Shown piece after piece: positions 1-9,135 of a DNA stretch of 64,000 nt. Below the pieces are notes generated by a model that was given only the letters and a program-made list of their open reading frames with translations, did not search any database and was not told the DNA's origin. Made by a program: the position numbers and the translations under genes. The DNA lies in assembly GCA_020853105.1 (NCBI GenBank), contig JADYZM010000046.1, forward strand, positions 16,209 through 80,208, read 5' to 3'. Origin of the DNA: Flavobacteriales bacterium. GTDB taxonomy: Bacteria; Bacteroidota; Bacteroidia; Flavobacteriales_E; Vicingaceae. Numbering within the stretch: position 1 is the first letter of the stretch; each line of letters begins with the position of its first letter.

Positions 1-349
1 TTCTAATTTTACAACTTTTATTGCGGATAAAGACTATACATACACCACAGACAGTGAAGATTTAATGGCAAAGCTTGAAAAAATAACCAAAGAAGAAAAA
101 TATTTTGATGATGTGAAAACAGAATATGACCAATTAAAATCTAAACTGGATGCACACAAAAAAGATGACCTCAAAAAATTTAAAAATGAGATTTTAATCC
201 TATTGGAATCAGAAATTATTAGCAGATATTATTACCAAACAGGAGCAATAGCCTACTCAATAAAAAATGACCCACAAATTAATTCAGCAATTAAAACCAT
301 TAATGACATAGAACTGTATCGCTCTATTTTATCAGGAATCAAAAAATAA
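1..349 (+). CDS. C-terminal part of an S41-family C-terminal processing peptidase (partial)
   Basis: The reading frame is open from the first bases of the window, so this is the 3' end of a longer gene. The visible 115 or so residues are lysine- and glutamate-rich and helical. The ending, with ISRYYYQTG followed by a short helix and LYRSILSG, resembles the C-terminal helical domain that follows the protease core in Bacteroidota carboxy-terminal processing proteases (periplasmic, PDZ plus S41 serine/lysine dyad). The catalytic part lies outside the window, so the call rests on the tail alone. An apparent start at 65 is only an internal methionine. The next gene starts 14 bases downstream, which suggests co-transcription. 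Confidence 0.6.
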   Translation, partial: SNFTTFIADKDYTYTTDSEDLMAKLEKITKEEKYFDDVKTEYDQLKSKLDAHKKDDLKKFKNEILILLESEIISRYYYQTGAIAYSIKNDPQINSAIKTINDIELYRSILSGIKK

Positions 350-363
350 CATCTCTTTACACG

Positions 364-1920
364 ATGTTGACACAAAAATTGCAACAATTCAACACTGCCT
401 CAATATATTTGTTGGGATTGTGTTTTGTTGCTGTAGGACTTTCACTTTCAAAGCCTTTAATTGGTATTGGGCAAGGAATACTTGGAGTGGCTTGGCTGAT
501 AGAAGGGCATCACCTTAAGAAGATAAAATCATTTTTTTCAGACAAAACATCATGGATACTGATAATCTATTTTGTAGTATCTGTGCTGGGACTGGTGTAT
601 TCTAAAAACTTAAGTTATGGCATTGCAGATGTAAAACGAAAACTACCCCTTTTTATATTACCTTTTGTGTTATATGGAGTACCATTCTCTTCTAAGCAAT
701 TGAAAATTGTATTCTCATGTTTTGTGGGGGCAGTTTTGGTTTCTTCATTCTGGAGCATATTCGTTAAATTGGGAGGGCTTGGTATAACCATTGTTGATGA
801 AAGAAACTATTCCAGATTTGACTCACACATTCGTTTTGGATTGGCAATCTGTCTTTCCATATTTGGTTTGGGTTACGGATTAATTAAAGAAAAAAAAACT
901 ATTGGTAAACTCATACTGATTGGAATAATTATTTGGTTGGTTTCATTTCTATTTATAGTAAATTTTTATACTGGAATTATTATACTTTGCTTGTCATCTG
1001 TATTTTTAATACTATTCAAACTATCTCGAACAAAAAGTTTAGGATATAAATTCCTTCTTCTTTTGTTTCCTATTTTACTCGTCGGCTTGTTTGTTTATTA
1101 CATAAAAACAAACTATCAGCTATTTCATAAAACACATTATTTCATTGAAGAAAAAATTTACTCTCCATACGGGGAAAAGTATTGGCACGACTATTCAAGC
1201 AATGAAACAGAAAATGGAAATTTTGTTTACAGAAATATTGCTGAAAAAGAACTGGAATATTCTTGGAATAAAGTTAGCACAATTAGATTCAAAGAAAAAG
1301 ATTTAAAAGGGCAACCAATTTCCTCCACTTTAAAACGCTTCATAACCTCAAAGGGCGAATACAAAAATCAAAAAGCTGTGATGAACCTTACCTATGAAGA
1401 AGTTGAAGCAATTGAACATGGAGTTTGCAATGTCAACAACATGAACTTAAACATGTTTAATCGCAGACTACAAGATATCATTTGGGAAATTGAAAACTAT
1501 CGAAAAGGTGGAAATTATAATGGGCACTCAATAGTAATGAGATTGGTTTTTTGGAAAACAGCATTTTCTATTTTCAAAGAAAATATTTTATTTGGAGTTG
1601 GAACCGGCGACATACAAGATGCTTTCAATATTCAATACGAAAAAGATAAATCCATTTTATCCCCAAAATACCGACTCAGAGCTCATAACCAATTTATTAC
1701 AGCTTTCACAACTTTTGGAATATTTGGTGGCATTTTATTTTTTGTGTTCATTTTTGCCCCCTTTTTTCAATTGGGTTTAAAAGACAATTTTTTCTATATC
1801 GCCTTTTTTATAGTAATGTGCATTTCTATGTTGACCGAAGATACACTTGACACTCAAGTTGGTATTACCTTGTATGTATTTTTCAATACTCTCTTGATTT
1901 ATAACAAAAAAAACATTTGA
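364..1920 (+). CDS. O-antigen ligase-like polytopic membrane protein
   Basis: This is a 518-residue inner-membrane protein with about ten hydrophobic segments. A large soluble loop lies at roughly residues 260-390. It is followed by the Wzy_C/WaaL signature region, with RLVFWKTAFSIF, GVGTGD and RAHNQFI, which is where these enzymes hold their conserved loop arginine and histidine. Family members transfer polymerised glycan from undecaprenyl diphosphate to an acceptor, or polymerise it. No glycan gene cluster surrounds this copy, so the substrate is unknown. The start at 364 lies 14 bases after the peptidase gene, and the stop overlaps the next start (TGATG), so the three genes probably form one operon. 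Confidence 0.75.
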   Translation: MLTQKLQQFNTASIYLLGLCFVAVGLSLSKPLIGIGQGILGVAWLIEGHHLKKIKSFFSDKTSWILIIYFVVSVLGLVYSKNLSYGIADVKRKLPLFILPFVLYGVPFSSKQLKIVFSCFVGAVLVSSFWSIFVKLGGLGITIVDERNYSRFDSHIRFGLAICLSIFGLGYGLIKEKKTIGKLILIGIIIWLVSFLFIVNFYTGIIILCLSSVFLILFKLSRTKSLGYKFLLLLFPILLVGLFVYYIKTNYQLFHKTHYFIEEKIYSPYGEKYWHDYSSNETENGNFVYRNIAEKELEYSWNKVSTIRFKEKDLKGQPISSTLKRFITSKGEYKNQKAVMNLTYEEVEAIEHGVCNVNNMNLNMFNRRLQDIIWEIENYRKGGNYNGHSIVMRLVFWKTAFSIFKENILFGVGTGDIQDAFNIQYEKDKSILSPKYRLRAHNQFITAFTTFGIFGGILFFVFIFAPFFQLGLKDNFFYIAFFIVMCISMLTEDTLDTQVGITLYVFFNTLLIYNKKNI

Positions 1921-3098
1921 TGCACTATTTTTCGGCAGATTATATTTTTACAGGAAATGGACCTCTCCTTAAAGCGGGAATTGTTGCAACAAACAACGAT
2001 GGATTGGTATTGGAAGTTTTTAAATCGAAACCAAAAAACCTTAAAAGAGAAGAAATTAGGCATTACCGTGGAATAATTTGTCCTGGTTTTATAAATACAC
2101 ACTGCCACCTGGAATTATCATACTTAAAAGGAAAAATAAAAGCCAACACTCAATTGCACGGTTTTATTAATGATTTAATGTCTGTCCGTGAAAATTTCAC
2201 CCAAATAGAGAGAGAGTCAGCTATGATTCAAGCAGAAAACGAAATGATAAAAAATGGAATTGTTGCTGTTGGTGATATTTCTAACGGTAGTTCTACATTT
2301 TCAATAAAAGAAAAAAGCAGCCTTTATTACCACACATTTATTGAAGTTTTTGGCTCTGACCCAAATCTTGCAAAAGATGCTTTTAGTCATTCAGAAAATC
2401 TATTCAATACCTATTTTAATTCATCAGCAGTTTCAATAACTCCACATGCAACTTACTCTGTTTCTGCTGAACTTTCAAGGTTGATTCATCAACACAATGT
2501 GAAACGCAACAGCATATTGAGTATTCATAATCAGGAAACTCAAAGCGAAAACGAATTTCACAAAAACGGTAGCGGAAAATTATTTGAATTTCTGAAAATT
2601 GCAGAAAAGACTAAGGGAAAGTTTATCCCGAGCGGCTTAAATGCTTTGCCTTCATTTTTACAAAAATATTCAAATGAATCAAAAATTACATTAATTCATA
2701 ATACATTCACAGATTATCAAGATATTCAGTGGGCTAAAAATTTCTCATCATCAATATATTGGACATTTTGCCCAAATGCCAATATGTATATAGAAAATAC
2801 ACTACCGGATTTCACGTTATTTCTAAACGAAAAATGTTGTATTGGAACTGATAGTCTTGCAAGTAATAACGGGCTTTCTGTTTTGGAAGAACTCAAAACA
2901 ATCAGTAAACATTTTCCTGACATTCCGTTGGAAACTCTTTTGAAATGGGCTACTGTTAATGGTGCAGAACTTTTATCAATTCATCAGAAGTTTGGAACTA
3001 TTGAAGTTGGGAAGAAACCCGGTATAAACCTAATTGAAAACTTAGACTTAGAAAATTTTAAGTTAACTCCCCATTCAAAAGTGGTTGTGTTACTCTAA
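1920..3098 (+). CDS. Amidohydrolase-superfamily deaminase or hydrolase
   Basis: A 392-residue metal-dependent hydrolase of the cytosine deaminase / chlorohydrolase branch. The metal-binding motif is THCHLE, around residue 60. Later come a histidine in TPHATYS, the HNQETQSE segment that carries histidine and glutamate, and the catalytic aspartate in IGTDSLASN. These place it with enzymes that deaminate purine-like or methylthioadenosine-like substrates. The exact substrate cannot be read from sequence. I chose the ATG at 1920, which overlaps the upstream stop, rather than the TTG one codon earlier. The gene ends 3 bases before the convergent rnc gene. Confidence 0.75.
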   Translation: MHYFSADYIFTGNGPLLKAGIVATNNDGLVLEVFKSKPKNLKREEIRHYRGIICPGFINTHCHLELSYLKGKIKANTQLHGFINDLMSVRENFTQIERESAMIQAENEMIKNGIVAVGDISNGSSTFSIKEKSSLYYHTFIEVFGSDPNLAKDAFSHSENLFNTYFNSSAVSITPHATYSVSAELSRLIHQHNVKRNSILSIHNQETQSENEFHKNGSGKLFEFLKIAEKTKGKFIPSGLNALPSFLQKYSNESKITLIHNTFTDYQDIQWAKNFSSSIYWTFCPNANMYIENTLPDFTLFLNEKCCIGTDSLASNNGLSVLEELKTISKHFPDIPLETLLKWATVNGAELLSIHQKFGTIEVGKKPGINLIENLDLENFKLTPHSKVVVLL

Positions 3099-3101
3099 AA
3101 A

Positions 3102-3800
3102 TCATTCTTTTTTAAAATTTTCTCGAATAAATTGCTCACATGCTAAGTTGGCAGCTAATTTTTTGTTAGGTGCTTCACCAATTCCAACCAATTGATTATC
3201 AATAAACAGTTTTGTTTGATAATATTTTTTGTTTGACGCCTCAAATTCTTCGGTTTCAAACTCCATTTTGTGCTTTCCTTTCTGCACATAATGAATAGTT
3301 TGGGATTTAAAATCAGTTTCCATTTCCAAAACATCATCAATAGAAACCGATTCTAACATTTTTGTAATAATAAATTTTTCTGCTTTTTTAAAGCCTTTAT
3401 CTAAATATATCGCACCAATCAATGCTTCTAGCGCATCTCCAAGAATCATTTTAGAATCATTAACTTGATAAGAATCAACCAATTCATTTACTCCTAATTT
3501 TAGCGATAATTCATTCAAAAAATTTCGATTCACCAACTTTGACCGGGTTTGTGTTAAAAATCCTTCATCTTTGTATGGAAATTTTTTAAATACATAAGAA
3601 GAAATTACAGTGCTTATTACTGAATCACCTAAAAACTCAAGTCTTTCATTACTTTCGTATCTGGGTTTATTAGAAACAGCCATAATGGATTTATGAGTGA
3701 GAGCTTGCCGGTATAAAGTAATATGCTTTGGATAAAAACCCAAAATGCGTTCAAGTTTGAACGCAAATTCAGATTTTTTTTTTAGAAATCGGAGAGCCAT
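3102..3800 (-). CDS. rnc: Ribonuclease III
   Basis: This 232-residue double-stranded-RNA endonuclease matures rRNA and some mRNAs. The RIII signature NERLEFLGDSV (residues 51-61) holds E55 and D59. The second acidic site is in GDALEALIGAIY (D122, E125), which together with the first binds the catalytic magnesium ions. The C-terminal 70 residues form a double-stranded-RNA-binding domain ending in the usual KKLAANLACEQ helix. It lies downstream of acpP and fabF on the same strand, the common acpP-fabF-rnc order. Confidence 0.95.
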   Translation of the reverse strand: MALRFLKKKSEFAFKLERILGFYPKHITLYRQALTHKSIMAVSNKPRYESNERLEFLGDSVISTVISSYVFKKFPYKDEGFLTQTRSKLVNRNFLNELSLKLGVNELVDSYQVNDSKMILGDALEALIGAIYLDKGFKKAEKFIITKMLESVSIDDVLEMETDFKSQTIHYVQKGKHKMEFETEEFEASNKKYYQTKLFIDNQLVGIGEAPNKKLAANLACEQFIRENFKKE

Positions 3801-3828
3801 TAAATTTCAACCCGATGTTAAGGGTTAT

Positions 3829-5082
3829 TTATGATTTATATTTGGTAAAAACAACTGAAGCATTGTGTCCACCGAAACCAAATGTATTGCTTAGAGCTGC
3901 TCGTACTTCTCGTTTTTGAGCTTTATTAAAAGTAAAGTTTAATCTAGGGTCAAAAGACTCATCATCGGTAAAATGGTTGATTGTTGGTGGAACAATATCT
4001 TCTTTAACTGCCATTAAAGTTGCCATTGCTTCAAGTGCCCCTGCGGCACCTAATAAATGACCAGTCATAGATTTTGTTGAGCTTATATTTAATTTGAATG
4101 CATGATCACCAAAAACTGATGTAATTGCTTGACATTCTGCAATATCTCCAAGAGGAGTTGATGTTCCATGAACATTAATATAATCAATATCTTCCGGTTT
4201 AAGTCCGGCGTCTTTTAAAGCAGCAATCATAACATTTTTTGCCCCCAGACCTTCCGGATGCGGTGCTGTTAAGTGGTGAGCATCGGCAGACATACCGCCA
4301 CCGATTACTTCGGCATAAATTTTTGCACCTCTTTTAACAGCATGTTCCAATTCTTCCAAAACAATAGAAACACCACCTTCCCCCATCACAAACCCATCTC
4401 TTTCTTTATCAAATGGTCTTGATGCAGTTTCTGGAGAATCGTTTCTGGTTGACAAGGCGTGCATGGCATTAAAACCACCCATTCCAGCTTCAGCAATTGA
4501 AGCTTCTGAACCACCGGAAACAAAAACATCAGCTTTTCCTAATCGAATATAGTTAAAAGCATCAATTAACGCATTGGTAGAAGAAGCACATGCCGCTACA
4601 CATGTAAAATTCGGACCTCTGAATCCATATTGCATAGAAATCATCCCTGATGCAATATCAGCAATCATTTTTGGGATAAAAAACGGGTTAAAACGAGGAG
4701 TTCCGTCTCCTGTTGCAAATCCTGTTACTTCGTCTTGAAAAGTTTTTAATCCGCCAATACCTGAGCCCCATATTACACCAACTCTATCGAGATTTATTTT
4801 TTCTAAATCGAGTTTAGAATCTCCAACAGCTTCTTTAGCAGCAATTAATGCAAACTGGGTGTATGGGTCAATTTTACGGGCTTCTTTTCTGTCAAAATGT
4901 TCTTCAGGATTAAAGTTTTTTACTTCACAAGCAAACTGAGTTTTGAACTTTGAAGCGTCAAAGCGAGTAATTTTTGCACAACCGCTGATTCCATTTTTTA
5001 GATTGTTCCATGTTTCCGGAAAGTTATTTCCTAAAGGAGTAATGGCTCCAATTCCTGTAACTACAACTCTTTTTAATTCCAT
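3829..5082 (-). CDS. fabF: Beta-ketoacyl-ACP synthase II
   Basis: This 417-residue condensing enzyme elongates acyl-ACP with malonyl-ACP in fatty acid synthesis. The catalytic triad is complete: nucleophilic C165 in AACASS, H305 in VHGTSTP and H342 in MTGHLLGAAGA. Length and N-terminus (MELKRVVVTGIGAITPLG) are typical. It lies 83 bases downstream of acpP, which encodes its carrier substrate, and 28 bases upstream of rnc. Confidence 0.97.
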   Translation of the reverse strand: MELKRVVVTGIGAITPLGNNFPETWNNLKNGISGCAKITRFDASKFKTQFACEVKNFNPEEHFDRKEARKIDPYTQFALIAAKEAVGDSKLDLEKINLDRVGVIWGSGIGGLKTFQDEVTGFATGDGTPRFNPFFIPKMIADIASGMISMQYGFRGPNFTCVAACASSTNALIDAFNYIRLGKADVFVSGGSEASIAEAGMGGFNAMHALSTRNDSPETASRPFDKERDGFVMGEGGVSIVLEELEHAVKRGAKIYAEVIGGGMSADAHHLTAPHPEGLGAKNVMIAALKDAGLKPEDIDYINVHGTSTPLGDIAECQAITSVFGDHAFKLNISSTKSMTGHLLGAAGALEAMATLMAVKEDIVPPTINHFTDDESFDPRLNFTFNKAQKREVRAALSNTFGFGGHNASVVFTKYKS

Positions 5083-5165
5083 TTAGATAGGATTCACGTG
5101 ATTAATATAAACAGAAAAAGCTTTGAATGTTATCCAAAGCAATTTCTATTAAACTGTTAAGTTTC

Positions 5166-5402
5166 TTACTTTGCGTTGTTTTCAATGTATTTAATTGCAT
5201 CTCCGACAGTAGCAATTTTTTCTGCTTGGTCATCTGGAATAGCAATATTAAATTCTTTTTCAAATTCCATGATTAACTCAACAGTATCAAGAGAATCTGC
5301 CCCTAAATCATTTGTAAAGCTTGCTTCTGCTGTAACTTCTTTTTCGTCAACTCCTAATTTGTCAACAATAATTGATACTACTCTTCCTTTAATATCTGAC
5401 AT
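5166..5402 (-). CDS. acpP: Acyl carrier protein
   Basis: A 78-residue acidic carrier protein. The phosphopantetheine attachment serine is S37 in the motif [11 protein letters not shown] start it at the ATG whose first base is 5402 ([10 protein letters not shown]). A longer reading frame extends 32 codons upstream, but that part is basic, aromatic-rich and unlike any carrier protein. The gene heads the acpP-fabF-rnc cluster and diverges from purN, with 184 bases between the two starts. Confidence 0.96.
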   Translation of the reverse strand: MSDIKGRVVSIIVDKLGVDEKEVTAEASFTNDLGADSLDTVELIMEFEKEFNIAIPDDQAEKIATVGDAIKYIENNAK

Positions 5403-5558
5403 GTTTTTTTGTTTTAAATGGGTTTTTAAATTATTTTTCAGTCTGCAAAGAAAAATATTTCTTTGAACATAATCAAGTATTTTATTTAGAATTAACAATC
5501 TGTTGAGAGAATTTATTTTTTGATTCTAATCAGAAGCCAAAATCTCTTGTGTTATTTT

Positions 5559-5566
5559 TATCTTTG
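5559..5566 (+). promoter_or_regulatory. Probable -7 promoter element of purN
   Basis: TATCTTTG matches the Bacteroidota TAnnTTTG -7 consensus and lies 20 bases before the purN start. No clear -33 TTTG is seen at the usual spacing. Confidence 0.45.
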
Positions 5567-5586
5567 AACCCAATTTTATTAGAAAA

Positions 5587-6153
5587 ATGAGCAAACGAAT
5601 TGCCATATTTGCCTCTGGAAGTGGTTCAAATGCCGAAAATATTTATCATTTTTTTAAACGCAACCCACAGGTTGAGGTTGTTTTGATTATTACTAACAAT
5701 TCAACAGCTAAAGTAATTGAACGAGCCAACAGATTAAAAATTCCTTGTAAGGTAATTGATAAGGAAATATTTTATAATTCCAACCAAGTTGTAGAATGGA
5801 TAAAAGCAGATGCGGTTGATTTAATTGTTTTAGCTGGATTTCTGTGGTTGATACCTTCTTATTTAATTGCTGCCTTTCCGAATAAAATTATAAATATCCA
5901 CCCTGCATTGTTGCCAAAATATGGTGGAAAAGGCATGTATGGCAATAAAGTTCATGAAGCTGTTATTGTCAATCGTGAAAAAGAATCAGGGATTACTATT
6001 CACTATGTGAATGAAAAGTACGATGAAGGAAATATTATTTTTCAAGCAAAATGTGAAATTACATTGAATGATAATTCAGAAACATTAGCAAATAAAATAC
6101 ATGAATTGGAATACAAACATTTCCCTCAGGTAATTGAGTCCCTTTTGCTTTAA
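5587..6153 (+). CDS. purN: Phosphoribosylglycinamide formyltransferase
   Basis: This 188-residue enzyme formylates glycinamide ribonucleotide using 10-formyltetrahydrofolate, the third step of purine synthesis. The phosphate-binding loop is FASGSGSNAENI (from residue 8). The catalytic trio is N103 and H105 in INIHPALLP, plus D146 in KYDEGN. Length is normal. It is transcribed away from acpP, an arrangement seen in many Bacteroidota genomes, and converges on the polysaccharide deacetylase gene with 9 bases between stops. Confidence 0.95.
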   Translation: MSKRIAIFASGSGSNAENIYHFFKRNPQVEVVLIITNNSTAKVIERANRLKIPCKVIDKEIFYNSNQVVEWIKADAVDLIVLAGFLWLIPSYLIAAFPNKIINIHPALLPKYGGKGMYGNKVHEAVIVNREKESGITIHYVNEKYDEGNIIFQAKCEITLNDNSETLANKIHELEYKHFPQVIESLLL

Positions 6154-6162
6154 TCTTAAGTC

Positions 6163-6777
6163 TTATAGTTCAATAGCTTTAAATTGAAATCCTTGTTGGG
6201 TAAAATGTTCCAACACTTTTGGTAGTGTATAAATTAAATTTTTTTCTGCCTTTATGCTGTCGTGAAATACTATAATAGAACCTCTCTTTGAGTGTGTCAA
6301 AACATTATGCAAACAGTTTTCAGGGGTACAGTTCTCATCAAAATCAGAACTGAGCACGTCCCACATAATAATTTCAAAAGTATTCATTAAGGCTTTTGCC
6401 TGAAATCGGGTAATTTTACCATAAGCTGGACGAAAAAGCTTTGATTCAAAAATTGCCTTGCACTTTGCCACATCTTTTAGGTAGGTATAAGTTTTAACCG
6501 ACCAACCATTTATATGGCTATAGGTATGATTTCCAACTGCATGTCCTTCGTCAATAATCCGTTGAAAAAGTTCAGGAAATTGTTCAACATTTTTTCCGAT
6601 ACAAAAAAAAGTAGCCTTAGCATTGTATTTTTTTAGCTCATCTAAAACCCAATCAGTAACTCCGGGTGTTGGACCATCATCAAAAGTGAGGTGCAAAGTA
6701 GTAGTTAAGGAGTGAAAATCCCAAATGTATTTTGGATAGGTTTTTTTTAAAATCTTCGGTGTTTTAGCTAAATACAT
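6163..6777 (-). CDS. Polysaccharide deacetylase family protein (CE4, NodB-like)
   Basis: This 204-residue NodB-homology domain protein would remove N-acetyl groups from a glycan such as peptidoglycan. The motif TFDDGPTPG supplies the catalytic base and metal aspartate (D33, D34). The metal histidines are H84 and H88 in NHTYSH, and FRPAYGK corresponds to the conserved RPPYG-type loop. No signal peptide is evident, so either export is unusual or the substrate is handled inside the cell. It starts 5 bases after the stop of the upstream secreted-protein gene, so the two are probably co-transcribed. Confidence 0.85.
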   Translation of the reverse strand: MYLAKTPKILKKTYPKYIWDFHSLTTTLHLTFDDGPTPGVTDWVLDELKKYNAKATFFCIGKNVEQFPELFQRIIDEGHAVGNHTYSHINGWSVKTYTYLKDVAKCKAIFESKLFRPAYGKITRFQAKALMNTFEIIMWDVLSSDFDENCTPENCLHNVLTHSKRGSIIVFHDSIKAEKNLIYTLPKVLEHFTQQGFQFKAIEL

Positions 6778-6782
6778 GAAGG

Positions 6783-7571
6783 CTAAGGGATTTTTTGAAT
6801 AAGTTTTTCTGACACTTGAGTAAAATACGTTTTTATTATGGTATTGATGTCGTTTTCTGAGGAGGGAAGTATTGTAGAAACAAGCCCTGAAGATATTTCT
6901 TTTTGTTGATTATCGAAAATTGTATAGTGAACTGATATTTTTCTTTCTGTTTTTTGATGGCTAGCAGCATATTGGTTCTCTGTTCCTCTTTTAATATCCA
7001 ATTGATTGATGAAAAGATAATACTTTGCTTTTCTTGTGGTATTCAATTCATCAATTAACGATTTGTCAGAAAGAACTGTTTTCATATATTTTTCACGATT
7101 ATCCACTTCGCTAACAACCTCGCCGTTAGAAATAGTTGCTTTTGTGTACTCTTTTTTTGTTTCGTTCTTTTTAAATTTATTTATGAATTTTTTTTCTTCT
7201 TCTTTATTTTCTTGGGGGATAAGTTCATAGTTGTATCCGATTGAGCTATAGATTTTTGAAAGCTCAGTTCTGGATTCATTTTCGTCTATGGTGTAATATG
7301 AGAAAGGATTTAATTTTGGTTTTAGGGCAAGATATACACTCTGGTCAAGTCCGGCTCTGAATTTGGCTTTTATTTCAGAATTTGTTAGCCCTTGACTTTG
7401 CTCAATTTGAAAATCAATATCAGAAATATACAGGTTAGGTCCAAAAGGAATTATTACAATGTCATTGCTTCCTGCGGAGGCAGTCGATTTTGCATCACCA
7501 ATTGTAGTTTCTTGTGAGAAAGCAGGTATAGAAAGAATCGCTAAAATTAAAACGGAGAGAATTCGTATCAC
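6783..7571 (-). CDS. Secreted protein of unknown function
   Basis: A 262-residue protein with a clear signal peptide (MIRILSVLILAILSIPAFSQ), so it is probably periplasmic or outer-membrane-associated. The mature part begins with a Gly/Ser/Ala-rich stretch and then has mixed alpha/beta character, with a charged Lys/Glu segment near residues 120-145. I do not recognise a domain. The only context is the polysaccharide deacetylase gene directly downstream, which may hint at a cell-envelope role. Confidence 0.6.
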   Translation of the reverse strand: MIRILSVLILAILSIPAFSQETTIGDAKSTASAGSNDIVIIPFGPNLYISDIDFQIEQSQGLTNSEIKAKFRAGLDQSVYLALKPKLNPFSYYTIDENESRTELSKIYSSIGYNYELIPQENKEEEKKFINKFKKNETKKEYTKATISNGEVVSEVDNREKYMKTVLSDKSLIDELNTTRKAKYYLFINQLDIKRGTENQYAASHQKTERKISVHYTIFDNQQKEISSGLVSTILPSSENDINTIIKTYFTQVSEKLIQKIP

Positions 7572-7679
7572 AAATAAATTAATTTAATTGTGTTAAAATT
7601 AGGAAATAGAACTACTCTCTACGAAAGCCTAAAAAGTGTTTTTTTAACAAAAAGACGTTAACTCTAGTCGATGATGTTT

Positions 7680-9014
7680 TTAAAACCTTAGAAAATCAGT
7701 ATTTGCATAAAGCATAAAAGCTAATAACAGAATCATTCCTGCCATTTGGGCGTATTCCATAGCTTTTTCATTAGGCTTTCTTCTAGTTATCATTTCATAT
7801 AATAAAAACATAACGTGCCCTCCATCAAGTGCAGGAATTGGCAATAAGTTCATAAAAGCAAGTACCAGTGATATCCAAGCAGTTTTTTCCCAAAAATTTT
7901 GCCATACCCATTCGGTACCAAATAGTTTACTGATGGTTGCAAAACCTCCCATGCCTTTATACGCTCCGGTTTCAGGATTGAGCATGAGTTTGAATTGCTT
8001 ATAATAGTTTACGAGTTTTTCGGTAGCAATTTCTATTCCTCTAGGGAATGCAGAAAAGAATGAATAATCTACTGTTTTTGTTTTATAAATTCCGGCTTGT
8101 TCGAGTTCAAGAATTGAATATGCATAAGGAGCAACACCCAAAATTGCTGAGTCTGGAATTGTAACAGGAATATTCATTTTTTTTCCATCGCGAAGAACTT
8201 TAAGTTCAACCTGCTGGTTTGCAAAACCAGTAAGAACCGGCTTTAATTGGTCATAATAGGTAATTTCTTGGTTGTTGATACCAATTATTTGGTCTTTCAA
8301 AATCAAACCGGATTTTTCTGCAACATATCCTTCCTTTAAACCTCCCACAGTAAATGGGATTCGAGGCAAAAACATTGGTCCTCGTTCAGATGAAATGAGT
8401 TTATCAATTAAATTGGTTGGTATAGTTAATGTAATGTTTTCGCCATTTCGACTCACTTCCAATGTTGTGGCGTAGAAAATTTGTTCTTGCATAGCCTCAA
8501 AAGTCTCAGGAGCTACACCATTTATTGTATTGATTACATCGCCTGTTTTTAATCCAATTTCATTGGTTACTTCTTCATTTACACACCAGATTCCATTTTT
8601 CAGTTCACTTGCCGGCAAATATTTTTCACCGTAACCCATTAGAACAAAACTGTAAATCAAAAACCCTACAATTACATTAACTATTATACCTCCAAGCATT
8701 ATTATTAATCTTTGCCAAGTGGGTTTTGAACGAAATTCCCATGGTTGAGGCGGTTGTTTCATTTGTTCTTTGTCCATACTTTCATCAATCATTCCGGCTA
8801 TTTTAACGTAGCCGCCCAGAGGGAGCCACCCAATTCCATATTCAGTTTCACCAATTTTCTTTTTGTATAAAGAAAACCAAGGGTTAAAAAATAAATAAAA
8901 GCTTTCTACTTTGGTTTTAAACAACTTTGCAGCAAAAAAGTGTCCACCTTCGTGCAAAACCACTAAAATTGAAATGCTTAACAATAACTGACCGGCTTGA
9001 ATGAGTATGTCCAT
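7680..9014 (-). CDS. rseP: RseP-type site-2 zinc metalloprotease
   Basis: This 444-residue intramembrane protease cleaves anti-sigma factors and remnant signal peptides. The zinc site HEGGH is at residues 21-25 in the first membrane helix, and the third ligand lies in PALDGGHVMF near the C-terminus. Two PDZ-like segments lie between, at roughly residues 120-300. I start at the ATG at 9014 rather than the TTG one codon earlier. An ECF sigma/anti-sigma pair is present elsewhere in the window, but nothing ties it to this protease. Confidence 0.93.
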   Translation of the reverse strand: MDILIQAGQLLLSISILVVLHEGGHFFAAKLFKTKVESFYLFFNPWFSLYKKKIGETEYGIGWLPLGGYVKIAGMIDESMDKEQMKQPPQPWEFRSKPTWQRLIIMLGGIIVNVIVGFLIYSFVLMGYGEKYLPASELKNGIWCVNEEVTNEIGLKTGDVINTINGVAPETFEAMQEQIFYATTLEVSRNGENITLTIPTNLIDKLISSERGPMFLPRIPFTVGGLKEGYVAEKSGLILKDQIIGINNQEITYYDQLKPVLTGFANQQVELKVLRDGKKMNIPVTIPDSAILGVAPYAYSILELEQAGIYKTKTVDYSFFSAFPRGIEIATEKLVNYYKQFKLMLNPETGAYKGMGGFATISKLFGTEWVWQNFWEKTAWISLVLAFMNLLPIPALDGGHVMFLLYEMITRRKPNEKAMEYAQMAGMILLLAFMLYANTDFLRF

Positions 9015-9028
9015 CAAAAAAATTTTGA

Positions 9029-9036
9029 CAAAATTA
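9029..9036 (-). promoter_or_regulatory. Probable -7 promoter element of rseP
   Basis: The minus strand reads TAATTTTG, a match to TAnnTTTG, ending 15 bases before the rseP start codon. Confidence 0.4.
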
Positions 9037-9135
9037 CTGAATTTATGTTAACGATTAAAGCCATGTGGAAAATAGAATCCATGCTGTTCTCGATATATGT
9101 TTTGTGAAAAAATCCTTTGAAAGAAGAGTAAAATA

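Noticed and set aside
5403..5498. N-terminal extension of the acyl carrier protein
   Set aside because: The 32 extra codons are basic and unlike any carrier protein; the usual start MSDIKGRV is internal.
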